Source of the DNA: JADFRD01 sp964491015
GTDB lineage: Bacteria > Fidelibacterota > Marinisomatia > Marinisomatales > TCS55
DNA length: 64,000 nt
Direction of reading: 5' to 3'
Assembly (NCBI GenBank): GCA_964491015.1
Contig: CAZBEY010000001.1
Coordinates: 1-64,000 of the forward strand
Positions within the stretch are counted from its first letter, which is position 1, and every line of letters starts with the position of its first letter. The translations under genes and the position numbers were made by a program. This document shows positions 9,017 through 17,843 of the stretch, in pieces. The notes under the pieces are model-generated. The model saw only the letters and a list, made by a program, of their open reading frames with translations. It ran no database searches and was not told the DNA's origin.

Positions 9017-9052
9017 ATGCTTGCATCCAGAAATACTTGGATGCAAGCATAT
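9015..9052 (+). promoter_or_regulatory. Perfect hairpin covering the receptor start codon
   Basis: ATATGCTTGCATCCA (9015-9029) is exactly complementary to TGGATGCAAGCATAT (9038-9052), giving 15 paired bases with an 8-base loop. The first two bases of the receptor ATG (9051-9053) are in the right arm, and no Shine-Dalgarno sequence is seen. The structure could control translation, act as an operator, or be a small inserted palindrome. No T run follows, so a terminator is unlikely. Confidence 0.7.
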
Positions 9053-11960
9053 GAAACACAAACAAACTTATCTTATAACAACATTACAGTTTCTGCTAAT
9101 CTCATCTTTGCTGTTAGCAAATCCTGATACAGGCTCTTTAGCAGGCGTCATAACTGATAACAAGACGGGAGAGCCCCTTGTTGGGGCGAATGTGATCCTC
9201 AAAATCAATGATGATTATTCAGGTGCAGCGACGGGAATGGATGGATCGTTTTATATGGGAGGTGTTTCCACAGGGAAATATGCAATTCAAATATCATATA
9301 TCGGTTATGATAGCAAAATCCTAAACAATATCATTATTAAGAAAAATCTCACAACACCAGTTGAAGTGGCATTATCAATCTCGGCTATTCAACTATCCGA
9401 TGTCAATGTTATTGCAGATGTTGATAAATCCGGAGATATTGATTTAATAAATGAAAATAAAAATGCTGTCGGATTACAAGACGGTATCAGTGCGAACAGA
9501 ATTAGTAAATCCGGTGATTCTAATGCGGCTGAAGCGGTTCGCAGAGTATCCGGCGTAAATATCGTCGATGGAAAATTTGCTATAATCAGAGGATTAGGTG
9601 ATCGCTACAACACAACCCAGTTGAACAACGCTACTGTACCAAGTCCGGAGCCGGATAGAAAATCCATTCCTCTGGATTTATTTTCATCGGCTCTCCTGGA
9701 GCGAATTGTTGCGCACAAGACCTTCACGCCGGATCTACCGGGAATTTTTGCCGGCGGCAGCATCAATATTATTACTAAAGCATATCCTGACAAGAGAATA
9801 TTGAAAGCAGCATTAGGAGTCACTGATAAATCATATTATGAGCAGTCCAACTTATTTTTACTGGGAAATCAAAATAAATACGATTATTGGGGTTTTGATG
9901 ATGGCACCAGAGAATTACCTGTCGTCATTCCCGATACTTCTATGTTAGGTAAATATGACTATTTCAAATTAGGAATGAGTAGAAATGACTGGTATGAAAC
10001 TCTTGGGAAATATGGAAAATCATTTTCGTCGGGATTTAACTACGAGAAAACAGGTAAACAACGCCCCATCTCTCTTGGGTTGGAATATGGCAATAAATAT
10101 AATCCCCGGCACTGGTTGGAATATGGTTACTTTTTTAATATTAATTTTGCCAATGATTTAAAATTCAAACAATTCTCTGCGAACCAATACGGGATATCCG
10201 GTGGCGAGCTGACTGATTATGTTAATATTAAAAATAATCAAACCGCTTATACAACCAACACCAGTGCAAGTATGAGTTCCGGATTTATGATTAATGATTT
10301 GCATAAAATCAGGTTTCAGGTTATTTATTCCCACGCATCAGAAGACAACTTAACAAGAGGATACGGATTCACACCAAATATAGAAGAGGGCCTTTTTATT
10401 AAACAATATTACGTAGAAAAAAGCATTCAGAATTTTTCCATTAACGGTATTCATTCCCTTCCTTATTTAGAAGATCAGAAGATAGAATGGAACCTAAATT
10501 CAGGAAAATCTATACGATTTGAGCCTGATACCCGAAGTCAAAACTATCAGAGTAAAAATAATTATTATGAGCTCGTTGCGTCTTCCTCTAAGGCCGGATT
10601 GCGGGACTTTACTGATGGGTTTGATAGGAATAAAAGTTTAGATGTAAATCATTCATTCTCTCTTGGTAAAATGCAATTAAAATCCGGGATAAGATTACAA
10701 ACAAAATATAGACAATTTGAAAAACGATCCTTTTACTATGAACATTCAAAGGGGTATTGGCCATCAGAAATGCTGCGAATTGAAGACGAATCGCAATTTG
10801 GTGATTTATTTTCACTTAATAATATGTATTCAATCGATCTTGATGGCAATGTAACGGATGGATTACTACTGGTTGAATCTACTGATGGTGCCAATCGAAA
10901 TGGTTATAAGGCTATAGAACATAACAATGCCGGTTATTTGATGGTCGACATCTCTCTGTATACTTCAGATTTTGTTGTAAGGAGCGTTCGATTAATTACA
11001 GGAGCACGATATGAAAAATACAATTTATCTCTGAATCCATACAACCCGGTTACCAAAATACCATATATAAGCACCATTATGAATGGTGATACGATTTCAG
11101 TCAATACAAATGAAGCACAGCTTTTACCTTCAATAAATGTACTAGTAGACTTATCCAACAATGTAAAGGTCAGGACAGCTTTTTCGCAGACCATAGCGCG
11201 AGGAGAGTTCCGTGAAATCGCTCCATTTGCTTATCAGGAATTCTATGGTGGTGATGTCATGGTCGGATATCCCCAACTTGAAACAACACAAATCACCAAT
11301 AGTGATCTGCGGCTGGAATGGTACCCCTCTGCGAGTGAATTAATCTTATTTGGTATATTTTATAAGGATATTAAAAATCCAATCGAAGTTGCGTTAATCT
11401 CAACTCCGGACCTTGTTTACAAAACCTTTCAGAATGCCAAAACCGCCAAAACATCTGGTTTAGAGATAGAAATCAAAAAACGTTTTTCATTTATCCCACT
11501 CACCGTCGGACATGGTTTTATTAGCATGAATTCTACTTTTTCGAGTTCAAAAGTATGGATGGATAGTACTGTAACATTGTTCAATGGAACACAGTACAAA
11601 AATTCCGCTTCTGATATCAACCGACCGATGGTCGGACAATCCAATTTTATGTTTAATGCGAATCTGGACTTGAATTTTACCGGTGGTTATGCATTCACAT
11701 TAGCATACAATACATTCAGCCCGCGCCTTTCAGCAATTGGAGTAAGTGAACTTGGGAATGAATATGAATTTACATTTCATTCCTTTAATATGACGATATC
11801 CAAAACACTTGGTCCGATAAATGTAGCTATTAAATCAAAAAATCTTTTAAATGACCAGGTAAAATTTGGCTTAATCGAACAAAGTTCTAATCAAGTTAAA
11901 AATACAAAATCTTACTATCCGGGACGGTCTGTCAGCTTGGGTATAAGCTATAAACTTTAA
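9051..11960 (+). CDS. TonB-dependent outer-membrane receptor, probably phosphate-regulated
   Basis: A 969-residue receptor that would import a ligand through the outer membrane using TonB energy. It has a signal peptide (MKHKQTYLITTLQFLLISSL), a carboxypeptidase-regulatory-like domain at about residues 30-110 (TGEPLVGANV, DGSFYMGGVSTGKY), a plug domain at about 150-250 with RRVSGVNIVDGKF and IRGLGDRYNTTQLNNA, and a 22-strand-type barrel ending in an aromatic-rich strand. The frame is open from a TTG at 9021, but those codons lie inside a hairpin and the signal peptide begins at the ATG at 9051. Na/Pi symporter and phoU lie upstream, and a beta-helix surface protein and phoBR downstream. I infer a phosphate or organophosphate ligand; no motif shows this directly. 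Confidence 0.88.
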   Translation: MKHKQTYLITTLQFLLISSLLLANPDTGSLAGVITDNKTGEPLVGANVILKINDDYSGAATGMDGSFYMGGVSTGKYAIQISYIGYDSKILNNIIIKKNLTTPVEVALSISAIQLSDVNVIADVDKSGDIDLINENKNAVGLQDGISANRISKSGDSNAAEAVRRVSGVNIVDGKFAIIRGLGDRYNTTQLNNATVPSPEPDRKSIPLDLFSSALLERIVAHKTFTPDLPGIFAGGSINIITKAYPDKRILKAALGVTDKSYYEQSNLFLLGNQNKYDYWGFDDGTRELPVVIPDTSMLGKYDYFKLGMSRNDWYETLGKYGKSFSSGFNYEKTGKQRPISLGLEYGNKYNPRHWLEYGYFFNINFANDLKFKQFSANQYGISGGELTDYVNIKNNQTAYTTNTSASMSSGFMINDLHKIRFQVIYSHASEDNLTRGYGFTPNIEEGLFIKQYYVEKSIQNFSINGIHSLPYLEDQKIEWNLNSGKSIRFEPDTRSQNYQSKNNYYELVASSSKAGLRDFTDGFDRNKSLDVNHSFSLGKMQLKSGIRLQTKYRQFEKRSFYYEHSKGYWPSEMLRIEDESQFGDLFSLNNMYSIDLDGNVTDGLLLVESTDGANRNGYKAIEHNNAGYLMVDISLYTSDFVVRSVRLITGARYEKYNLSLNPYNPVTKIPYISTIMNGDTISVNTNEAQLLPSINVLVDLSNNVKVRTAFSQTIARGEFREIAPFAYQEFYGGDVMVGYPQLETTQITNSDLRLEWYPSASELILFGIFYKDIKNPIEVALISTPDLVYKTFQNAKTAKTSGLEIEIKKRFSFIPLTVGHGFISMNSTFSSSKVWMDSTVTLFNGTQYKNSASDINRPMVGQSNFMFNANLDLNFTGGYAFTLAYNTFSPRLSAIGVSELGNEYEFTFHSFNMTISKTLGPINVAIKSKNLLNDQVKFGLIEQSSNQVKNTKSYYPGRSVSLGISYKL

Positions 11961-11972
11961 GGGAAGATCATC

Positions 11973-12281
11973 ATGATACATTTCCTCATGATAAAAATAC
12001 TTTTGGTCGGAATATTAATCATGACGATTCAAAATAAAGATGAAAGAATACTTTCATCAGAGATTGATCACGATCAAATTTTAACAAATGATTATCGTTA
12101 TATTATAAATGGGCAAACAATAATCACCAAAGGAGTCACTCTAGAGTTGGAACCTGGAGTTGCGCTGGAATCACCCATAGATTCTGAATCCGGAACAACA
12201 AATCTTAACCTGGAACCGGGTGCAAAAATCATCACCAGAAATGAAGATTACGAATTTGATCCGGTTCTGGATTTACCATAA
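11973..12281 (+). CDS. Small secreted paralogue of the beta-helix protein N-terminus
   Basis: A 102-residue protein with a hydrophobic N-terminus (MIHFLMIKILLVGILIMTI) that should act as a signal peptide. Its body aligns with the first 100 residues of the next gene: YIINGQTIITKGVTLELEPG against YLMVGQTFVKENVTLTIEPG, and LNLEPGAKIITRNE against LVIERGAKIMAEGT. It is therefore a one-rung copy of the beta-helix capping region. The stop is clean (TAA TAA) and a GGGA ribosome site precedes the ATG. It sits 12 bases after the receptor and 31 bases before its long paralogue. It may be a functional mini-protein or the remnant of a duplication; the intact signal peptide favours the first. An alternative start is at 11988. 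Confidence 0.6.
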   Translation: MIHFLMIKILLVGILIMTIQNKDERILSSEIDHDQILTNDYRYIINGQTIITKGVTLELEPGVALESPIDSESGTTNLNLEPGAKIITRNEDYEFDPVLDLP

Positions 12282-12312
12282 TAAACAAAATCGAAAATAA
12301 AAAGGAAACAAC

Positions 12313-13908
12313 ATGAAGAAAATCGCTTTGATCACAAGCTCTCTTACCGGCTTATTGCTGGCCGTCAATATCGAAGTCTCAGGTAATATTACATCTGATA
12401 TTACTTGGTCAGCTGACAATACCTATCTTATGGTAGGACAAACATTCGTAAAAGAAAATGTCACCTTGACAATCGAACCCGGGACAATAATAAAATCAAA
12501 CCCGGATGACGGAAACGGCATGGCGCCTGCGCTGGTGATAGAACGAGGTGCAAAAATCATGGCTGAAGGAACAGTTGATGCGCCTATTACATTTACTTCT
12601 GCACTGGAGGAACAGTATCTGCCGCAGCGTGGTACATGGGGTGGTATCATTATTTTGGGAAGCGCCCCAACATCTTCTCAAGGTGGAGAAAATTTTGTAG
12701 AAGGATTGGAAGGAATTCCGTATGGCGGTACGGATGTTGATGATAATTCCGGTGTGATCAGGTACGTCAGAGTTTGGTACGGCGGCCGATCCATCGGACA
12801 AGATAATGAAATAAATGGAATAACATTAGCCGGTGTTGGTCGGGGTACAACCATTGATCATTGCGAAGTCGCCTGGAATTTGGATGACGGATTTGAATTT
12901 TTTGGTGGTACTGTAGATCTGAAGTATTGTTCGGTACTTTTTGTTGGTGATGATGCATTTGATGTCGATGAGGGCTACCAGGGCAGGGCTCAATTCTTAT
13001 TTGCTTTGGTCGGCGCCAATGAAGGAAATCGTGCCCATGAAATGGATAATAAAACAAATGGGAATCTTGACAGCCAACCCAGGTCCCATCCCATTTGGTA
13101 CAATGTGACTTTAGTGGGATCCGGACTCGTGGATGCAAATGGAGACACGGTATCTGCTGATAATGATCAGGCCATTCGCGTCCGAGAAGGAGTTGGGGGT
13201 CAATTCGGTAATTATATTGTTATAAACGGGAAGGAGACCGGACTGAAAAATTCAGATAATGGGTCCGAAATAGTAACAAATGACTGGTCAAGTGCAGAGA
13301 ATGCAGGATATCCAAATTATTTATATTGGTCGCCAAACAATATTATTTACAATTGTAATGATGGCCAATTTGCAGGTGATTATGGATTAAGCGCACTGAA
13401 TACAGATCCGGGCTTGATCAGCATAGATGGACGTGAAATTGGCGGTATTATCGATCCACGACCTACTCTTGGTGGTGCAGCGTATGAAAATATAGACACT
13501 GTGCCAACTGATGATTTTTTTACAGCTGTAAACTATAAAGGTGCATTCGGTACTGAAAACTGGATGGCGGGGTTATCTTGGCTGGATGAGCAAAATCGCC
13601 TGGGAACCAGTTCATTGAACGTTGATGACATTATTGCGACACCCTTCGAGTTCAATTTGTTGGGTAATTTCCCAAATCCTTTTAACCCTGAGACATCTAT
13701 CCGTTTTTCTTTAGAATCAACCAGTGAAGTAAACGTGAATATATTCAATATTATGGGGCAGGAAATCGCACAATTTGAATACGGCATGCTAAATTCCGGA
13801 ATACATAATATTGAATGGAATGCCGGACATGTACCATCTGGTATTTACTTTTATCAAATCCGTGCAAACAATGCTACCAAGATCGGAAAAATGACTCTTA
13901 TGAAATAA
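12313..13908 (+). CDS. Secreted beta-helix surface protein with type IX sorting domain
   Basis: A 531-residue extracellular protein. It has a signal peptide (MKKIALITSSLTGLLLAVN), then a region of repeated short beta strands (about 20-430), including the VTLTIEPGTII and GTWGGIIILG motifs, and DDGFEFFGGTVDLKYCSV, typical of a right-handed parallel beta-helix. The C-terminal T9SS type A sorting domain begins near residue 445 (FPNPFNPET at 453-461; MGQEI; PSGIYFYQI; KMTLMK end). It is therefore expected to reach the cell surface. Related proteins are often found beside receptors of the upstream type. I infer that it is a surface partner capturing the receptor's ligand or anchoring an enzyme; no catalytic motif is visible. 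A terminator follows at 13976. Confidence 0.8.
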   Translation: MKKIALITSSLTGLLLAVNIEVSGNITSDITWSADNTYLMVGQTFVKENVTLTIEPGTIIKSNPDDGNGMAPALVIERGAKIMAEGTVDAPITFTSALEEQYLPQRGTWGGIIILGSAPTSSQGGENFVEGLEGIPYGGTDVDDNSGVIRYVRVWYGGRSIGQDNEINGITLAGVGRGTTIDHCEVAWNLDDGFEFFGGTVDLKYCSVLFVGDDAFDVDEGYQGRAQFLFALVGANEGNRAHEMDNKTNGNLDSQPRSHPIWYNVTLVGSGLVDANGDTVSADNDQAIRVREGVGGQFGNYIVINGKETGLKNSDNGSEIVTNDWSSAENAGYPNYLYWSPNNIIYNCNDGQFAGDYGLSALNTDPGLISIDGREIGGIIDPRPTLGGAAYENIDTVPTDDFFTAVNYKGAFGTENWMAGLSWLDEQNRLGTSSLNVDDIIATPFEFNLLGNFPNPFNPETSIRFSLESTSEVNVNIFNIMGQEIAQFEYGMLNSGIHNIEWNAGHVPSGIYFYQIRANNATKIGKMTLMK

Positions 13909-13975
13909 GGAAGTATTTCCTAATAGAAAATAAACCATTTCTAGCGTCCATGGTGAGACGCATGCTATTTCGTGG

Positions 13976-14008
13976 AAAGAACCTCCTATTACGGGAGGTT
14001 CTTTTTTT
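13976..14008 (+). terminator. Rho-independent terminator between convergent operons
   Basis: GAACCTCC (13979-13986) pairs with GGAGGTTC (13994-14001), extended by AAA/TTT, with a 7-base loop and a run of seven T. It ends the receptor/beta-helix operon on the plus strand. The phoR stop codon (13989-13991, minus strand) lies in the loop, so the same hairpin can mark the end of the opposing transcript, although its T run on that strand is short. Confidence 0.88.
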
Positions 14009-15419
14009 GCGGATTAATCGGGAGTCTAAAGGAAAATTCTGACCCTTCCCCTTCTTTACTTTCTACATCAATATGTGATTGATGTGCTTCAACAATGTGT
14101 TTAGTAATGGCTAAACCCAAACCGGTTCCTCCTTTTATACGATCTCTGGCTTTATCCGTCCTGTAAAAGCGTTCAAATATTCTATCGATTGATTCTTTCT
14201 GAATTCCCAACCCTGTATCCTGAAACGAAAATATCATTTCATTTTCTTCTCTTTTAACGCGAATATAGATATAGCCTTCGTCGGTATATCGTTTTGCATT
14301 TGAAACCAAATTATCAACTACTTGTTCAAGCCTATTTTCATCTCCGAAAACGAACAGTTCTTTATCGGGCACTTCTAACTTTATTTCTACGTTGTTGTTT
14401 TTATTTTGTTGAAAAGTATCATCTAAAAAAGTCCTCAACAGAGGATATATATTAAATTTATTAAAATTCATTTTTAATTCGCCTGATTCTATCCTTGATA
14501 TTTCAACCAAGTCAGTGACTAACGCTTCAAGACGATTTGCATTTTTTAACGACTTTTTTAAAAATGATTTATTCACCTTAGTGTCAAAAATTGCTCCGTC
14601 CAGTAACGTTTCTAAATAACCGGATATAGTAGAGATAGGCGTTTTTAATTCATGAGTAACATTTCCTAAAAATTCAGTTCGCACTTTTGCCATTTTCCTG
14701 ATTTGTTCAAAATCATCTTGCAGCGTTGATGCCATTTGATTCATGATTCTGGTCAAATCGCCAATTTCATCATTTGACTGGATTTTAGCCCTGCTCTGCA
14801 AATTACCATTACCAATTTCTCTAGCTACACTTGTTAATTCTGTCAAGGGCTCATGAATTCTTTTTTTGAGATATATTAGCATACCGACCAACAATGCTGC
14901 CAAAATGGTCATTGTGATAAATAAATTTCTCCTAAAATCATTAGCCAAAGCCGTAACAGCTTTAAGAGATTGAGCAATTCGGATATATTGAAATTGAGGA
15001 TTAGAATCGATTTTTCGAGCTATATAAATAAATTGTTGTTTTAATGTTGTACTATATCTACTTGCAATCCCTGTCCCTTCCTTGCCAGCTTGGAGAATTT
15101 CTGGACGAGTACTATGATTCTCCATATTAGCTACCTGGTTTTTTGACAAATTTGATTCACCTATTACAACACCCTGTTTGTCAATTAATGTAATACGTAC
15201 ACCAGCAGCATCGGCATATTTTCTAGCCGCAGTATTTAATTCTTCACTAGACTCTTGCAAGTATAAAAGAAATGAACTTATATGGGATTTCAGTTTATTG
15301 GATATTTCTGCTGTAGACTGATTTAGCGCTGTATTATTTAAATAGACGGTAGGGGGTATTAGCCCCACGACTATGACAATAATAAAACCGAGGAGGAGTT
15401 TATTTTGTATTTTATTCAA
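13989..15419 (-). CDS. phoR: PhoR-type sensor histidine kinase
   Basis: A 476-residue membrane kinase. Transmembrane helix 1 spans about 9-27. An extracytoplasmic sensor region of about 130 residues follows, then helix 2 (about 166-184), a HAMP linker (about 185-237), a HisKA domain with phospho-acceptor His256 in FLGNVTHELKTPIS, and an HATPase domain with NLVSNAKRYT (N box), DTGLGI and GGTGLGLAI (G boxes). It lacks the cytoplasmic PAS domain of some PhoR proteins. It follows the response-regulator gene by three bases in the same transcript. Neighbouring Na/Pi symporter and phoU genes support phosphate sensing, though the stimulus is inferred. Confidence 0.85.
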   Translation of the reverse strand: MNKIQNKLLLGFIIVIVVGLIPPTVYLNNTALNQSTAEISNKLKSHISSFLLYLQESSEELNTAARKYADAAGVRITLIDKQGVVIGESNLSKNQVANMENHSTRPEILQAGKEGTGIASRYSTTLKQQFIYIARKIDSNPQFQYIRIAQSLKAVTALANDFRRNLFITMTILAALLVGMLIYLKKRIHEPLTELTSVAREIGNGNLQSRAKIQSNDEIGDLTRIMNQMASTLQDDFEQIRKMAKVRTEFLGNVTHELKTPISTISGYLETLLDGAIFDTKVNKSFLKKSLKNANRLEALVTDLVEISRIESGELKMNFNKFNIYPLLRTFLDDTFQQNKNNNVEIKLEVPDKELFVFGDENRLEQVVDNLVSNAKRYTDEGYIYIRVKREENEMIFSFQDTGLGIQKESIDRIFERFYRTDKARDRIKGGTGLGLAITKHIVEAHQSHIDVESKEGEGSEFSFRLPINPQKKNLP

Positions 15420-15422
15420 CTG

Positions 15423-16109
15423 TTACAATTCGATCATCTTTGGACGAAATCGATACCCAACACCCTTAATAGTTTCAATCCATTGACGATACGGTCCAAG
15501 TTTTGATCTTATTCTATTGATATGAACATCAATCGTTCTATCTACTACATAGGTATCTTCTTCCCACACTTGATTTAATAAATCATCTCGTTTAAAAATA
15601 TAATTGGGTTTGCTCATGAAATAGGAAAGCAATTCAAACTCTTTCCTCGGTAACCGAATTTCATTCTCATCCACGGTTGCCACATAAGTCTGCGTATTTA
15701 TTTTTAGTCCGTCAAAAGCAATCGTTTTTCCTTTTGAAGTTATTTGATCTGCTCTTCGAAGTAGCGCTTTTACCCTGGCAATTAATTTTTTAGGACTGAA
15801 TGGTTTCGTGAGAAAGTCATCACCGCCAATTTCAAGCCCCTTTACTTCATCAAATTCCCGATCCATTGCTGTTAGGAAAATTATCGGAACATTATTTCCT
15901 GCTTCCCTTACTTCGCGACACACTTCATACCCATCTTTTCCCGTCATCATTATATCCAATATGATAAGATCGGGGTGATTTCTCATTAAATCTATGGCTT
16001 CTTCACCATCGGAAGCCTCAATGACCTGATAGCCTTCTTTTTCCATGTTATACTTGACGATTTCCCTGATATCGGGTTCATCATCAACAATCATAATCTT
16101 CTTTGACAT
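15423..16109 (-). CDS. phoB: PhoB-type response regulator (OmpR family)
   Basis: A 228-residue regulator with a receiver domain (acidic pair Asp9-Asp10, phospho-acceptor Asp52 in LIILDIMMTGKDG, conserved Lys in LTKPFSPKKL) and a winged-helix DNA-binding domain (about 130-225, ending in IKGVGYRFRPK). The frame is open 13 codons further upstream, but the receiver fold begins at MSKKIMIVDDEPD, so I chose the ATG at 16109. It is the first gene of the phoB-phoR pair. OmpR-family proteins bind tandem repeats, and a phased hexamer array ahead of the TonB receptor at 8.95 kb is a plausible target. Confidence 0.87.
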   Translation of the reverse strand: MSKKIMIVDDEPDIREIVKYNMEKEGYQVIEASDGEEAIDLMRNHPDLIILDIMMTGKDGYEVCREVREAGNNVPIIFLTAMDREFDEVKGLEIGGDDFLTKPFSPKKLIARVKALLRRADQITSKGKTIAFDGLKINTQTYVATVDENEIRLPRKEFELLSYFMSKPNYIFKRDDLLNQVWEEDTYVVDRTIDVHINRIRSKLGPYRQWIETIKGVGYRFRPKMIEL

Positions 16110-16164
16110 ATGTGAAATTACAATTGCATTATAAACTGAATATAACAATTTAAATATAACTTGA

Positions 16165-16192
16165 ATTATATGGCGATCATAAACTCAGTCAA
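16165..16192 (-). promoter_or_regulatory. Sigma-70-type promoter of phoBR
   Basis: On the minus strand TTGACT (16192-16187) is followed after 16 bases by TATAAT (16170-16165), about 56 bases before the phoB start. This is the clearest consensus promoter in the window and shows that the organism uses ordinary housekeeping -35/-10 elements. Confidence 0.7.
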
Positions 16193-16323
16193 ATTTTTGA
16201 GTATGGTTTTACGAATTCTTGATGGCATTTATTAATTAAAAAAGCTCTGTTCCGTAGAATGACTGCATGAAGTAATAAACACAATCTTCAAATTTACAAA
16301 GTTTCACACTATGAGGAAAACCG

Positions 16324-16488
16324 ACCTGCCTGCTACAGAAGAATGAGGGCGGGCAGGTGAATCAGCTCCAGCTTGTCTATGTTCCCACCCCACGAATAAA
16401 TTCGTGGGTTATTTTAGGATCAATACACCATTTCACACCAATAGATTTTGTTTCCAATGACAATGCAACCCACGATTTTAATCGTGGG
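16324..16488. repeat. REP-like palindromes between phoB and the beta-barrel gene
   Basis: The 420-base gap between the phoB and beta-barrel reading frames has no gene. Besides the phoBR promoter it contains three palindromes. The first is ACCTGCCTGC (16324-16333) against GCGGGCAGGT (16349-16358). Two near-identical perfect hairpins follow: CCCACGAA-TAAA-TTCGTGGG (16389-16408) and CCCACGAT-TTTA-ATCGTGGG (16469-16488). Two hairpins of the same stem about 80 bases apart resemble a REPIN, the doublet form of REP sequences mobilised by RAYT transposases. No transposase gene is in the window. Confidence 0.65.
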
Positions 16489-16568
16489 TGTGAGTAAACT
16501 CAATAATCAGGACCATTTTAACGGTTTAATAAACTCGGTTTAAATCATTGTTAGTGTGAACAAAGCTA

Positions 16569-17843
16569 TTAGAAACTATATTTTATCCCGAATGTCAAAT
16601 GTGAGAAATCTTTAATCTCATGGAATATGGTTCCTTTAGCGCCCGTGAGTTGAGTCGCCGAACAATCAATTTCCCAATTATCAATCAGTGAATAGGTAAA
16701 CCCTCCTCCGAACATAGACTGACTTTCATCCAAATCCAGAAATGTGTTTAATCGAATTTCCAAAGTATTATCCCAAAAATTAACAGATGTTGATAAAAAC
16801 ATTCCCAAATCTGTAAACATGGCAAAAGGTGTTCCCATACCGCCTTGAAAGTCCTCCTCCGTTGCATCCCTGGCTGAAAACATTTCAAAACTTTGTTCAT
16901 ATATCTTTCCCTTTACTGAAGATACATGATTTCCAATTAGTTGACCGGTAACTAAAAGGTCAAAAGGTGTCAGGTATTCCATTTGGAATGCATATTGGAT
17001 ATATGATGCTTCCAATTCATTTTTAAAATCACATGAATAATCATTTTTAGTTTGAAAATATGCCCCTTCTCCCCGTAGTGTAAAATCGCCAACAAACGTA
17101 ACAAAATCGATACCGGCTACAGTTGTTTTACGATAAGAAAAACCAGGCAATATAGCGGGATACCATTCAAGGGATGGAACGTTTGCTATTTCGTATCCCT
17201 CGAGAGAAAAACCTCGATCTCTCCCAGAAAAGAAACTGGCGGAAATATCGCTATTCCCTAATGTAGTTTGCAAACGAATACCATATTCCTTCCCTTTTTT
17301 TGCTTTCTGTATAAAATCGCTGGGATCTTCAGTCGTAATGGGAAAATCTTCTTCACCAAACGGATATCGATTAGGTATATGTTCAGGGATCACCACCGCT
17401 TCTAATTGCCAATCATTCCAATAATATTTTAATGATCCGGACAATGTGCCAATTTTTCGTTCTGTTCCCGGTAAAAACATAAAATAATAATCATAGGGAT
17501 TTAGGTTATCGGTTGGATTATTTCCATCTATTGCTCCCCAGGCATGAATCTGTTTCCCAATCTTTAATTCGCCCCAACTGGGATACCAAACTAAGTAAGC
17601 TTCCCGCAAGTCAAATTGTGTGTCTTCACCAGACCACCTGTATTCAATGACAGAATTGGTTTTGAAATCAAAATTTCCATTTGTAAAACCCACATCTAAT
17701 TCTGCAATTCGAAAGGGTAGAGTAATAGCGGAGTAATCCGAGGTCCTGTTCATTGTGACCGGCTGAAGAGAACCGGAATAGCTGACTTGGGCATTTATAA
17801 AAAGCGGCAGCAGTAAGAGTGGTGATAGTGGTAGTTTTTTCAT
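16569..17843 (-). CDS. Outer-membrane beta-barrel protein (DUF1302-like)
   Basis: A 424-residue protein with a signal peptide (MKKLPLSPLLLLPLFINA) and then alternating hydrophobic/polar strands with a C-terminal Phe, as in barrel proteins. The stretch ELKIGKQIHAWGAIDGNNPTD followed by LNPYDY is characteristic of the DUF1302-like barrels that occur beside MMPL transporters and LolA-like proteins. It is the last gene of the TetR-MMPL-LolA-cupin operon and overlaps the cupin stop by four bases (ATGA), so translation is coupled. I infer that it is the outer-membrane exit or entry point for a hydrophobic substrate handled by this operon. The substrate is unknown. Confidence 0.75.
   Translation of the reverse strand: MKKLPLSPLLLLPLFINAQVSYSGSLQPVTMNRTSDYSAITLPFRIAELDVGFTNGNFDFKTNSVIEYRWSGEDTQFDLREAYLVWYPSWGELKIGKQIHAWGAIDGNNPTDNLNPYDYYFMFLPGTERKIGTLSGSLKYYWNDWQLEAVVIPEHIPNRYPFGEEDFPITTEDPSDFIQKAKKGKEYGIRLQTTLGNSDISASFFSGRDRGFSLEGYEIANVPSLEWYPAILPGFSYRKTTVAGIDFVTFVGDFTLRGEGAYFQTKNDYSCDFKNELEASYIQYAFQMEYLTPFDLLVTGQLIGNHVSSVKGKIYEQSFEMFSARDATEEDFQGGMGTPFAMFTDLGMFLSTSVNFWDNTLEIRLNTFLDLDESQSMFGGGFTYSLIDNWEIDCSATQLTGAKGTIFHEIKDFSHLTFGIKYSF

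Noticed and set aside
9021..9050. TTG start for the TonB receptor adding ten residues
   Set aside because: The added residues are the translation of the hairpin, and the signal peptide begins at the ATG at 9051.
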